14,607 bases of DNA from Rickettsiaceae bacterium (GTDB lineage Bacteria > Pseudomonadota > Alphaproteobacteria > Rickettsiales > Rickettsiaceae), in the NCBI GenBank assembly GCA_028372485.1, contig JAOMYS010000015.1:1-14607 (forward strand), written 5' to 3'. Made by a program: the position numbers and the translations under genes. The notes beneath the pieces are model-generated. The model made no database searches. It worked only from the letters and a program-made list of their open reading frames with translations, and was not told where the DNA came from. Below are positions 1 to 7,552 of the stretch, piece by piece (positions within the stretch are counted from its first letter, which is position 1; each line of letters begins with the position of its first letter).

Positions 1-163
1 TGATGTAAGTATCAAATACGTACGAGTAATTGGCATAGTCAATGTATCTCTATCTAAAATACACCAAATTTGCCTAATAACGAATAGAGTGTTAAAATAT
101 TCTTGCGTGGTGAAGAATTGATTAGGACACGCGTAATAAGCTAAATTAATTAATAGGAAAGTC
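1..163. other. Left-edge region with no supported gene
   Basis: I see no coding sequence, RNA gene or clear hairpin in these bases. The frame leading into the gene at 164 is closed by a TAA at 137-139, so that gene does not extend further upstream. A TTGATT at 118-123 could be a -35 box, but no good -10 hexamer sits at the right distance, so no promoter is called. Confidence 0.5.
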
Positions 164-454
164 ATGATTACTCAGAAAGATGTAGAAGAGGCTATAAAAA
201 ACGCAAAATCATCCCACTCTTCTGGTAAAAAGGAAGAAGCTTTAGGAGCACTTCATGGTGTTATAACTAGGGCACATACTGAGAATACTAATATTACCCG
301 CAATACAGTTGTCATGCAGTGTACTGAAGAGATGCTTAAGATTGATCCGCATAATGCAGATGCAATTACGTCACGAGCTGAAGTGCTTCATTTTAGGGAC
401 AAACCGAATGAAGCTATCGATCTGCTTAACTCTGGTGCACAGCATGAGAGTTAA
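164..454 (+). CDS. Small TPR-like protein, possibly the N-terminal part of a split gene
   Basis: This encodes a soluble, helical protein of 96 residues without a signal peptide or membrane segment. Residues about 60-90 look like one tetratricopeptide unit: a 'DPHNADAI' entry, 'SRAEVLHFRDKPNEAIDLL' and a conserved Ala/Leu spacing. Residues 4-35 ('DVEEAIKNAKSSHSSGKKEEAL') could be another, weaker unit. TPR units bind other proteins, and no partner or function can be named here. The ATG at 164 follows 'aataggaaag', an acceptable ribosome site. The frame ends at TAA 452-454, but the same frame is then open, without another stop, through the next small gene to 775. The product may therefore be a truncated form of a protein of about 203 residues. 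It could also be an independent small gene. Confidence 0.5.
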   Translation: MITQKDVEEAIKNAKSSHSSGKKEEALGALHGVITRAHTENTNITRNTVVMQCTEEMLKIDPHNADAITSRAEVLHFRDKPNEAIDLLNSGAQHES

Positions 455-516
455 AGAAATAATCACGACCAAGTCATAAAATATGCTGATAAGATTACTA
501 ATATTGGTCTCTCCGC

Positions 517-526
517 TAAAGGAGGT
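517..526 (+). promoter_or_regulatory. Near-perfect Shine-Dalgarno sequence
   Basis: The bases 'taaaggaggt' match the usual anti-Shine-Dalgarno target and lie about seven bases before the ATG at 533. This favours a real translation start there. In the alternative reading, where 164-775 is one interrupted gene, the same bases would be ordinary codons (Ala-Lys-Gly-Gly), so the match is strong but not decisive. Confidence 0.55.
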
Positions 527-532
527 CTTGCC

Positions 533-775
533 ATGGATAGTAACGTAATCAAAGATGCTTTGACCACAAAAAATAAAGCAATAGAAGGTAGAAGAAAGGC
601 GGAAAAATATGCTAATACAAATCTAGGAAAACTCACTAAAGCAGTAAAAAAGGTAGCAAAGTCTATTGGTAAAAGAGCCACTAAATTAATCAAGGCAAAG
701 AGAGGGAGTGCTAGCCCTGCTCAGGCTGCATTGCGTAACAAAAATTCCAATAAAGAGAAGGGACGCTTTAACTAA
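533..775 (+). CDS. Small lysine-rich protein of unknown function
   Basis: The product is 80 residues and very basic. Residues about 31-58 ('LGKLTKAVKKVAKSIGKR' and onward) would form a cationic amphipathic helix, followed by a Ser/Ala/Pro segment and a polar tail ending 'KEKGRFN'. There is no signal peptide or transmembrane segment. I do not recognise the family. Nucleic-acid or membrane-surface binding is possible from the charge, but this is only an inference. The start is supported by the strong Shine-Dalgarno sequence just upstream. The gene is in the same frame as 164-454, 78 bases downstream of its stop, and the bases between also read as open codons, so it may instead be the C-terminal part of one broken gene. 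Its stop codon lies inside the terminator hairpin at 769-805. Confidence 0.5.
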   Translation: MDSNVIKDALTTKNKAIEGRRKAEKYANTNLGKLTKAVKKVAKSIGKRATKLIKAKRGSASPAQAALRNKNSNKEKGRFN

Positions 776-805
776 GAATAGATTATACTTATCTATTCTT
801 AGTTA
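769..805. terminator. Perfect 15-bp hairpin between convergent genes
   Basis: Bases 769-783 are the exact reverse complement of 791-805, with a seven-base loop at 784-790. G-U pairs could extend the stem by two more steps. It sits between the plus-strand gene ending at 775 and the minus-strand topA ending at 818, so it can serve both. The stem is AT-rich and neither side has a long T run, so termination may be weak or the hairpin may act mainly in protecting 3' ends. Confidence 0.6.
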
Positions 806-817
806 GGAATGTTTAAT

Positions 818-3163
818 TTACTTCTTTGATTTCGTAGATTTTTCAATCTTGGCTGCAATAATTTCCGTGGCTTGCTCTACATTGACTGAAAAAGGATCTA
901 TGTTTTTGGGAATAGAGGTAAATTTATTTTGATATTTTAAATAAGGACCAAATTTACCGATGCCCATTAAAATTTCTCCACTATCTTGTGGGTGATCACC
1001 TATTTTGAGAGGAAGGCTTAGTAGCTTTAGCGCTGTATCCAAGTCTAAATTATCTAGAGAGATAGATGCTGGAAGTGGGCTACGTTTTGGCTTTTCTTTT
1101 TTAGATGCGGCTTCACCAAGTTGAATATACCAACCATACGGACCTTTCCTTAAATACACAGTCTTACCTTCGGGGTGCATTCCAAGCTCTTTTGTATTAT
1201 CTACAATTGGTTGACCTGTATTTTGATCATTACTATCATCTTTTGCAACTTGCTTTTTGAATGTGCATTCAGGGTAATTACTACATGCTAAAAATGCACC
1301 ATACTTGCCTAGCTTTAAGCTTAATACCCCATTGTTTTTGCAAGAAGGGCACTTTTTATTTTTGTTATATTCTTCGCTATCCTTCTCTCCAAATAGATGA
1401 AACTCTAAGGATTTTTCAACATAGTCAATTACGTCACCAATCTTCTTGTCGCTCACTTGATCTATGTTTTTATTAAAGCCAGACCAGAAATTACCAAGTA
1501 GTTTTTTCCAGGCGAGATTACCTTCTGCAATTTTATCAAGATCTTCTTCAAGCTCTGCTGTGAAATCATACTCTACATATTTTGTGAAGAAACCTACAAG
1601 AAATGCAGTTACTAATCTTCCAAGATCATTAGGGAAAAAACGCTTCTTCTCAACGGTTACATATTTTCTATCTTGCAGGACTGATATAATAGATGCGTAT
1701 GTCGATGGGCGTCCTATACCCAGCTCCTCTAGCCTTTTTACTAGGCTTGCCTCTGAGTATCTTGGCAACGGCTCTGTGAAATGTTGTTCAGGATTAATTT
1801 TTTTCGTATCTATTTTTTCTCCTTCTGAAAGCAGAGGTAGTGTCTTATTTTTCTCTTCCTTAGTGTCGTCAACACCTTCTTGGTAGACTTTATAAAACCC
1901 ATCAAATGCTATAGTAGAGCCAGTAGCACGAGCGGTAAAATTCTTATCATCACTAATCAAATTTGCCCCCACCATGTCAACAATGACATTTTCCATTTGG
2001 CATGCAATTGTTCTTTTCCATATCAAGTCATATAGTGCGAGCTGATCCTTATCTAAGATATTCTTGCACTGATCTGGCATTAATCCAATATTTGTAGGGC
2101 GAATAGCCTCGTGAGCTTCTTGTGCATTTTTAGATTTGGATTTATAAATCCTCGGGCTTTTTGGTAGATATTTATCGCCATATTTGTCATCAATCAATTT
2201 TCTGATATCAGTAACGGCGTCGTTTGAGAGTGTTACCCCATCAGTTCTCATATATGTAATTAAACCGACTGTTTCACCATCAATATCCATCCCCTCATAT
2301 AATTTCTGAGCAATCTGCATCGTTTTTTTTGCACCAAATCCTAGTTTCCTAGAAGACTCCTGCTGCAGGGATGAGGTAATAAACGGCGCTGCAGGATTTC
2401 TTTTTTGTTGTTTTTTAGTGATTGAGTCAATAGTAAAATTCTGACCCTTTAAACGCCCTACAATATCATCTGCATCTTTTTGGTTAGCTATAGAGAATTT
2501 CTCGAGCTTATTGCCATCAATATGAGATAATCTTGCCAAGAATGGATCGTTTTTACTATTTTGAACATCAAGAGAGATATCCCAATATTCTTGGCTGATG
2601 AAACGTTCTATCTCATCTTCTCGTTCGCAGATTAACCTGAGGGCGACGGACTGTACCCTGCCAGCAGATTTGCACCCAGGGAGCTTGCGCCACAAAATAG
2701 GAGATAGAGTAAATCCAACAAGATAGTCAAGAGCCCTTCTTGCTTGCTGTGCATTTACTAGGTCAGTATCAATTTTTCTAGGGGACGCAACAGCTGCAAG
2801 CACAGCTTTTTTTGTAATTTCATTAAAAGCAATACGTTTAAATCTAGTATCCTCTGCAATAATCTTCTTTTCTTTGAGTACCTCTATCACGTGCCAAGAA
2901 ATAGCTTCTCCTTCACGATCAGGATCGGTAGCCAAATACACTTCATCTGCTTTCTTGGCGGATTTCAAGATTTCACTGACATATTTATTTGCTTTATCTG
3001 ATATCTCATACTTCATGGCGAAATCTTCATCTGGAAGTACGGAGCCATTTTTTGATGGCAAATCTCTTATATGACCAAAAGAGGCAATAACTTTAAAATC
3101 ACTACCCAAATATTTATTTATTGTTTTAGCTTTAGCGGGTGACTCTACAATGACTAATTTCAT
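818..3163 (-). CDS. topA: DNA topoisomerase I (type IA)
   Basis: This enzyme relaxes negative supercoils by cutting one strand through a tyrosine-phosphate bond and passing the other. The 781-residue product starts with the Toprim domain ('MKLVIVESPAKAKTINKYLG'), and its metal-binding acidic cluster 'TDPDREGE' lies at residues 79-86 (D80, D82, E84). The topoisomerase core follows with 'GRVQSVALRLI' near 168 and the catalytic motif 'LITYMRTDGV', where Tyr304 is the expected nucleophile. One four-cysteine zinc ribbon (CPSC...CSNYPEC) lies near residues 605-633, followed by two C-terminal repeats ('GPYGWYIQLG' and 'GKFGPYLKY') and a lysine-rich tail. Escherichia coli TopA has more zinc ribbons; one ribbon plus such repeats is normal for alphaproteobacteria. 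The ATG is preceded by 'aagaag'. It is the last gene of the prx-dprA-topA operon, 24 bases after dprA. Confidence 0.97.
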   Translation of the reverse strand: MKLVIVESPAKAKTINKYLGSDFKVIASFGHIRDLPSKNGSVLPDEDFAMKYEISDKANKYVSEILKSAKKADEVYLATDPDREGEAISWHVIEVLKEKKIIAEDTRFKRIAFNEITKKAVLAAVASPRKIDTDLVNAQQARRALDYLVGFTLSPILWRKLPGCKSAGRVQSVALRLICEREDEIERFISQEYWDISLDVQNSKNDPFLARLSHIDGNKLEKFSIANQKDADDIVGRLKGQNFTIDSITKKQQKRNPAAPFITSSLQQESSRKLGFGAKKTMQIAQKLYEGMDIDGETVGLITYMRTDGVTLSNDAVTDIRKLIDDKYGDKYLPKSPRIYKSKSKNAQEAHEAIRPTNIGLMPDQCKNILDKDQLALYDLIWKRTIACQMENVIVDMVGANLISDDKNFTARATGSTIAFDGFYKVYQEGVDDTKEEKNKTLPLLSEGEKIDTKKINPEQHFTEPLPRYSEASLVKRLEELGIGRPSTYASIISVLQDRKYVTVEKKRFFPNDLGRLVTAFLVGFFTKYVEYDFTAELEEDLDKIAEGNLAWKKLLGNFWSGFNKNIDQVSDKKIGDVIDYVEKSLEFHLFGEKDSEEYNKNKKCPSCKNNGVLSLKLGKYGAFLACSNYPECTFKKQVAKDDSNDQNTGQPIVDNTKELGMHPEGKTVYLRKGPYGWYIQLGEAASKKEKPKRSPLPASISLDNLDLDTALKLLSLPLKIGDHPQDSGEILMGIGKFGPYLKYQNKFTSIPKNIDPFSVNVEQATEIIAAKIEKSTKSKK

Positions 3164-3187
3164 GAATCTTCTTATGTATAATTTTGG

Positions 3188-4336
3188 TTAATATATTAGG
3201 GAAACTTTGTTCCCAAAATGTCTGGTGATTTTTCCAGCAAGTTCAAGTTCGAGGCATATAGTATATAGTACTGACATAGGTAGCCCGGTTTCACTTGCAA
3301 GCAAGTCATATGTGACCGGCGTTGATGAGAGCAGAGTTTTTACTACATTTCTATCTTTGTCTTTAATATTCAAATTATTACTCTTTACTGGAAGCATGAA
3401 ATTATTACTACAAGTTTCAGATTCTTCAAGTGATTTTTGCAATTTTTTATAAGATGACACATTAGAAATCACATCTTGACTTGATTCTAACAAATATGCA
3501 CCATCCTTTATCAGCTTATTACTACCCATGCATCTTGGGTCGAGTGGAAAACCTGGGACAGCAAAAACATCACGATTTTGCTCTAGTGCAAAATTAGCTG
3601 TAATCAAGGAACCTGATTTTAAACCTGCCTCTACTACTACAGTTGCAAGGGATATTCCAGATATAATTCTATTACGCTGAGGAAAATGCTTACTTAACGG
3701 TTTTGACCCTATAGGCAATTCAGCAAGTAACAATGCGTTCTCTGAGATGTAATCATATAATCTTTTATTCTCTGGGGGGTATATATGATCTATACCACCT
3801 GCAATAACAGCAATGGTATTTTCCTTGCTTGCCTCATGTACTGAGGTATCTATGCCACGTGCTAGGCCCGATGCAGTTATAAAGCCAGCTCTGCATAATT
3901 CAGAAGATATCTGCCCTGCAAAAGAGCGACAATTTATAGAGCTATTTCTAGCACCTACAATAGCAACTACTTTTTCAGAATTGAGCAACTCTATCCTACC
4001 TTTGTATGATAGTATTGGTGGAAAATCATGGATCTGCAGTAGAGGCTGAGAATAGTTGAAATCCTTGTAAGTAAGGAGATATGCTTTGTTTTTATGTAAT
4101 AAATCTAGTTCTTTCTGTGCCTGTGATTTTGAATATGCTTTGATTGGCTTTGAAAGCCCTCCTTTTATAGAAAATTCTCCGATATTTTCAAGTGCTTTCT
4201 TTGCTGAGCCAAAGAGCTTTATTAAATGTGAGAACGTTTTAGAGCCAACATTCTCACTTCTTATAAGACGTAATATATCAATAGTATCTTCAGAATATTC
4301 TGAAGTACTAGAGCGTACAAATAAATTGCTTAGCAT
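3188..4336 (-). CDS. dprA: DNA-processing protein DprA
   Basis: DprA (Smf) binds incoming single-stranded DNA in the cytoplasm and loads RecA on it during natural transformation. The 382-residue product has a helical N-terminal region (about 1-90) and a Rossmann-like DprA fold. Within it are 'VVAIVGARNSS' (123-133), 'ASGLARGIDTSVHEA' (155-169), 'AVIAGGIDHIYPPEN' (176-190), 'FPQRNRIISGIS' (218-229) and 'EAGLKSGSLITANFALEQ'. A winged-helix domain at the C-terminus starts near residue 315. All these are family hallmarks and the length is normal, so the gene looks intact. The ATG at 4336 has only a weak ribosome site and lies 18 bases after the peroxiredoxin stop, which suggests coupled translation. 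dprA next to topA is a common order in bacteria. Presence of dprA alone does not prove competence. Confidence 0.95.
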   Translation of the reverse strand: MLSNLFVRSSTSEYSEDTIDILRLIRSENVGSKTFSHLIKLFGSAKKALENIGEFSIKGGLSKPIKAYSKSQAQKELDLLHKNKAYLLTYKDFNYSQPLLQIHDFPPILSYKGRIELLNSEKVVAIVGARNSSINCRSFAGQISSELCRAGFITASGLARGIDTSVHEASKENTIAVIAGGIDHIYPPENKRLYDYISENALLLAELPIGSKPLSKHFPQRNRIISGISLATVVVEAGLKSGSLITANFALEQNRDVFAVPGFPLDPRCMGSNKLIKDGAYLLESSQDVISNVSSYKKLQKSLEESETCSNNFMLPVKSNNLNIKDKDRNVVKTLLSSTPVTYDLLASETGLPMSVLYTICLELELAGKITRHFGNKVSLIY

Positions 4337-4354
4337 TACTTATAGTAAATTAAG

Positions 4355-4957
4355 TTATAATTTATCAGCGTGAGATGTTAAATAATCTGAGACACCCTGT
4401 TTTGTAGGACTCATACCTTGATCGCCAGTTTTCCAACCAGCTGGGCAAACTTCCCCGTGAGTCTCGTGATGGCTTACAGCATCAATTAACCTTAATGCTT
4501 CGTCAACGTTTCTTCCAAGTGGAAGATCATTGATTAGGTAATGTCTGATATTAAAACGCTCATCAATGAGGAACGTAGCCCTATATGAAATACCTTCTGC
4601 ATTTAAGACGTTGTATGCTGTTGAAATCTCTTTGTTTAAGTCAGATATCAGTGGAAATTGTACATTACCAATACCGCCTTTATTGACAGGCATTTCTTTC
4701 CAAGCATGGTGAGAAAAATGTGAGTCTACGCTCACGGCGATAATCTTTGTGTTTTTATCAGAGAACTCGCCCAGCCTATTATTGAATGCAATAATTTCTG
4801 AAGGGCATACAAAAGTAAAATCTAACGGATAAAAGAATAATATTCCCTTAGAATTTTCTAAATGTTTTTTTAAATTAAAGCCATCTTCTATTCTATTATC
4901 TTGTAGCACAGCTTTTGCTGTAAAATCTGGTGCCTGGTTTCCTATAAATGGGTTCAT
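4355..4957 (-). CDS. Typical 2-Cys peroxiredoxin (AhpC/TSA family)
   Basis: This cytoplasmic thiol peroxidase reduces hydrogen peroxide, organic peroxides or peroxynitrite. The 200-residue product carries the peroxidatic site 'PLDFTFVCPSEI' with Cys51 and the resolving site 'HGEVCPAGWKTG' with Cys171, which together define the typical 2-Cys class. A 'GGIG' motif (94-97) and the C-terminal extension ending 'SDYLTSHADKL' resemble the features linked to inactivation by excess peroxide in sensitive members. The ATG follows a clear 'taaggaga' ribosome site. It is the first gene of the operon with dprA and topA and has its own upstream promoter candidate. No separate reductase gene (AhpF) is present nearby, so thioredoxin is the likely electron donor, by inference. 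Confidence 0.95.
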   Translation of the reverse strand: MNPFIGNQAPDFTAKAVLQDNRIEDGFNLKKHLENSKGILFFYPLDFTFVCPSEIIAFNNRLGEFSDKNTKIIAVSVDSHFSHHAWKEMPVNKGGIGNVQFPLISDLNKEISTAYNVLNAEGISYRATFLIDERFNIRHYLINDLPLGRNVDEALRLIDAVSHHETHGEVCPAGWKTGDQGMSPTKQGVSDYLTSHADKL

Positions 4958-4965
4958 AATAAATT

Positions 4966-4973
4966 CTCCTTAG
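4966..4973 (-). promoter_or_regulatory. Ribosome binding site of the peroxiredoxin gene
   Basis: Read on the minus strand the bases are 'taaggaga', eight bases before the ATG at 4957. This fixes the start and is a better site than those of the two downstream genes. Confidence 0.6.
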
Positions 4974-5055
4974 GTTAAGTTCGTCGCTAATTATGGGTTA
5001 TCTCCATGATATTCACGGAATAAAGCCTAGCAACATATGAAGTATTGTTTTCGGG

Positions 5056-5084
5056 ATGATACATAGTATGGATTATTTAATCAA
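5056..5084 (-). promoter_or_regulatory. Candidate sigma-70 promoter for prx-dprA-topA
   Basis: On the minus strand, TTGATT (5084-5079) and TATCAT (5061-5056) are separated by exactly 17 bases. This would give a leader of about 90 bases before the peroxiredoxin ATG. A second pair, TTGCTA (5033-5028) and TATCAT (5011-5006) with a 16-base spacer, lies closer to the gene. In such AT-rich DNA matches arise by chance, so both are candidates only. Confidence 0.35.
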
Positions 5085-5236
5085 CAGTATCTTTTAGAGA
5101 TTGTATAGCAGATTAAGTGGTTTTGAAGTAAGTATATTCTCAAATGCATTTGTTAATATTCTTTTAAAATTGATTGAGCGGTATATTCTTTGTTAAACTT
5201 TAATTAGTATCACTCATTACAAGTAAGGGTTTTTAT

Positions 5237-7501
5237 ATGAAGAGCGCAAGAGAAGAAGCATTAGAAGAAATGAAAAAAGCTGTTTCGAATATTGGGAAAA
5301 AAATAAAGAAGGGAAGGTATGATGAAGATAGCGAAAATGAGGGTTCAGAAGATGAAGAGCTAGAAGAGGTGAAAGAAAAGATAGAGGGATTAAGCTTAGA
5401 ATTAAGTAAGTTTGCTGAGCGTCTTGCAGATATTTTACCTACAGATAATGAGCTGGCATCCTTCCTATCTCAGGATCGGGAGGAAATAGGGGCGAGCATT
5501 AAAACAATTGATGAATTAATAGTAGAGCAAGCAACAAAAATAAAAAACTACGCAAAATATGGGGAAATTAACGAGAAAGAGAAGCAGAACGCAGAACAGA
5601 ATTTGAAAGATCTATCCGAGCATCAGGGGATAAAAGAAAAAATTACAAGTGCAAAAGAAAGAGTAAATGATGTTAGAAAAGAGAAGGAGCAATCTGTACA
5701 AGCTATTATCGAAGAATTTACAAGTGCAAAAGAAGGAATTGAGAAACTACCACTGAATAAGCAGCTTCAGTATCAAAATGTAATTAACGCAGTGAAGGAG
5801 ATTCAAAAAAATCAACAAAGTAATCAAGCAATTACTATTGAACAATTTGATAAATTACAAAAATTACATGCTGAATTTATATCAGAAAAATCACAAGATA
5901 TAGATAAACCAGCTCCAAAAATTAAACCCCAAATAAAAGAACCCCAAGAACAAGTTAAGTCAGGCAAGAAAAGAGAAGAAAAATCACACAAAGCAAGACC
6001 AAGATCTGTTGATGCGTTAAATGAAGAATTAAGAAAGAGAAAAGCATTGATTAACAACGAGGAGATAGAGCTGGAAAAACCTGATAAGCAGAATATTCAA
6101 TTGAGTGAAGAAAATATGAAAGCTGTCAAAGAGATTTCTACAAACTTTGCAGAATTACAGAGAAATAACAATCAAGATAAAACTCTTGCAGAGCAGTTGC
6201 AAGTTAGTAAAATTGGTAATCTATTGAAGCAGTTTGAAGAAAATAAATTTGGCGACAAGGATTTCAACAGCTTACAGGAAGCTTATAATACTTATAGCGA
6301 GCAATTAGCAAAGTTACAAAAAGCTAAAGAAGAAGAGTCTGCTATAAAAGCCGAAGAGATAGCTAAAGAAAATGCCATAAAGGCAGTAAAAGAGGAAAAA
6401 GAAGCTGCTATAAGGGCTAAAAAAGAAGCAAGGGCAGCTGCTCTTAAAGCTGCATCAGAAGAACCACGAAATGAGAAAAAAATAGAATTGAGTGATTCTA
6501 ATAGAGAGGCGGCAAACAAAATCAAGGAAGATTTTCAGAACATATCATCAGCAGATCATATCAATTTTATGGCTTTGCATGAGGGGAAAAGGGCAAGAAT
6601 TCAACAAATTGATAATCTATTGAAGCAGTTTGAAGAAAATAGATTTAGTGGTATAGAATTCAGAAACTTACAAGAGGCATATCATGCATATAGTGGAAAA
6701 TTAATAGAGCCACAAGGAGCTGAAAAAGAAGAGGTGCTTAACGAGGTAATGGAGAAAAATGATACCGCACTTAATTTGGAATCAGAAAAATCACGAGAAG
6801 GACCGGATATCGTAGAAGAGGTAACGCAAGAGGTGAAGCAACTAGAGGAGATTTATCAAAACCGGAATACAGAGAGTGTCGAGAAGGATACAATGCCTGA
6901 GGGGCGAAAGTTTACTAATGCAATGATAACTAATCGCTTTAAAGAATCAATTGAAAATTTCTCAAAGAATTTAACAAATCAAATTGATAAACTTAAAAAC
7001 AACAAAGACACGAAGTCTATCGGTAAAGCCGATATATTAAGTGACTTGCACAAGTCATTCGATTCAAATTTACTCGAATTACAAGAAGCCAATAACCGCA
7101 AAGAATCTATAAAGCAACCTATGGAAGATTTGCTAAAATCAGTAGACACAATTTCTGAAGAATCTGGGAAACAGAGGGGGTTTTTGGGAAAGATATGGAA
7201 TAATACAATTGGGAAATTGATCCCGCAGGTTGCTATTCATACAGAAACGCAGAAAGAGTTATTAGAAATTACTAAGAGTTTAAAACATTTTGGGCATGAA
7301 ATACAGAAAGATGGCTGCATGCTCACTGCGCATAATGTAGAGCCAGAGCCTCTAGATCTTGAGCATTATAAAGAGCGAGCGAAAAAACAGGAGAGATCCT
7401 CTTTTGTTGATAATATAAAGAAAAAAGGAAAGAGTGAATCTCATGTATCTTCTCTTGAAAAAAGTAAGTCGGAAGCTTCTGCTGATAAGGAGAGGTGGTA
7501 A
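5237..7501 (+). CDS. Large charged coiled-coil protein with internal repeats, unknown function
   Basis: The 754-residue product is dominated by Glu, Lys, Gln and Asn and is predicted by eye to be mostly helical and coiled-coil, with no signal peptide and no transmembrane segment. Regions in order: a basic then very acidic N-terminus ('DEDSENEGSEDEELEEV', about 30-46); coiled coil to about 165; a possible first module at 169-219; a proline/lysine linker near 220-265; module A (287-357); an Ala/Glu/Lys helix (about 358-412); module B (416-489); more coiled coil; a less charged segment 'GFLGKIWNNTIGKLIP' near 645-660; and a Ser/Lys/Glu-rich tail ending 'SEASADKERW'. I recognise no family. Such proteins in intracellular bacteria are often secreted effectors, and the charged tail would suit a type IV secretion signal, but that is inference. 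The ATG follows 'taaggg' by seven bases. The gene stands alone, divergent from prx. Confidence 0.85.
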   Translation: MKSAREEALEEMKKAVSNIGKKIKKGRYDEDSENEGSEDEELEEVKEKIEGLSLELSKFAERLADILPTDNELASFLSQDREEIGASIKTIDELIVEQATKIKNYAKYGEINEKEKQNAEQNLKDLSEHQGIKEKITSAKERVNDVRKEKEQSVQAIIEEFTSAKEGIEKLPLNKQLQYQNVINAVKEIQKNQQSNQAITIEQFDKLQKLHAEFISEKSQDIDKPAPKIKPQIKEPQEQVKSGKKREEKSHKARPRSVDALNEELRKRKALINNEEIELEKPDKQNIQLSEENMKAVKEISTNFAELQRNNNQDKTLAEQLQVSKIGNLLKQFEENKFGDKDFNSLQEAYNTYSEQLAKLQKAKEEESAIKAEEIAKENAIKAVKEEKEAAIRAKKEARAAALKAASEEPRNEKKIELSDSNREAANKIKEDFQNISSADHINFMALHEGKRARIQQIDNLLKQFEENRFSGIEFRNLQEAYHAYSGKLIEPQGAEKEEVLNEVMEKNDTALNLESEKSREGPDIVEEVTQEVKQLEEIYQNRNTESVEKDTMPEGRKFTNAMITNRFKESIENFSKNLTNQIDKLKNNKDTKSIGKADILSDLHKSFDSNLLELQEANNRKESIKQPMEDLLKSVDTISEESGKQRGFLGKIWNNTIGKLIPQVAIHTETQKELLEITKSLKHFGHEIQKDGCMLTAHNVEPEPLDLEHYKERAKKQERSSFVDNIKKKGKSESHVSSLEKSKSEASADKERW
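6095..6307 (+). repeat. Internal module A of the coiled-coil protein
   Basis: This copy encodes residues 287-357. It begins 'IQLSEENMKAV' and ends in a core 'NLLKQFEENKF' followed by 'LQEAYNTYS'. The last 30 residues share 19 identities with module B. A 29-base stretch (6217-6245) is identical to 6613-6641, which points to a fairly recent duplication or to gene conversion. Confidence 0.85.
6482..6703 (+). repeat. Internal module B of the coiled-coil protein
   Basis: This copy encodes residues 416-489. It begins 'IELSDSNREAA' and has the core 'NLLKQFEENRF' followed by 'LQEAYHAYS'. The cores of A and B lie exactly 396 bases (132 codons) apart. The first halves of the modules have diverged much more than the cores. 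Confidence 0.85.
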
Positions 7502-7523
7502 ATTTTATCTTAGTAGAATTAAT

Positions 7524-7552
7524 TTGTAGAACTTAACTCCTTATTGTATAAT
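7524..7552 (+). promoter_or_regulatory. Candidate promoter for the cupredoxin-FTR1-yciB genes
   Basis: A consensus -10 hexamer TATAAT (7547-7552) is preceded, at a 17-base spacing, by TTGTAG (7524-7529), which matches the first half of the -35 consensus. Transcription would begin near 7559 and leave a leader of only about 30 bases. It is the only good promoter I see ahead of the eight-gene run ending at 12591. Confidence 0.5.

Noticed and set aside
463..693. 76-codon minus-strand frame over the small genes
   Set aside because: Its hydrophobic look comes from reading lysine-rich codons backwards, and it has no ribosome site or conserved motif.
1464..1886. 140-codon open frame on the plus strand inside topA
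   Set aside because: It is antisense to well-conserved topA coding sequence, is Ser-rich and low in complexity as expected from a shadow frame, and has no family resemblance.
5165..5236. Promoter for the coiled-coil gene
   Set aside because: TTGATT at 5170-5175 and several AT-rich hexamers exist, but no pair has both good matches and a 16-18 base spacing, so I make no call.
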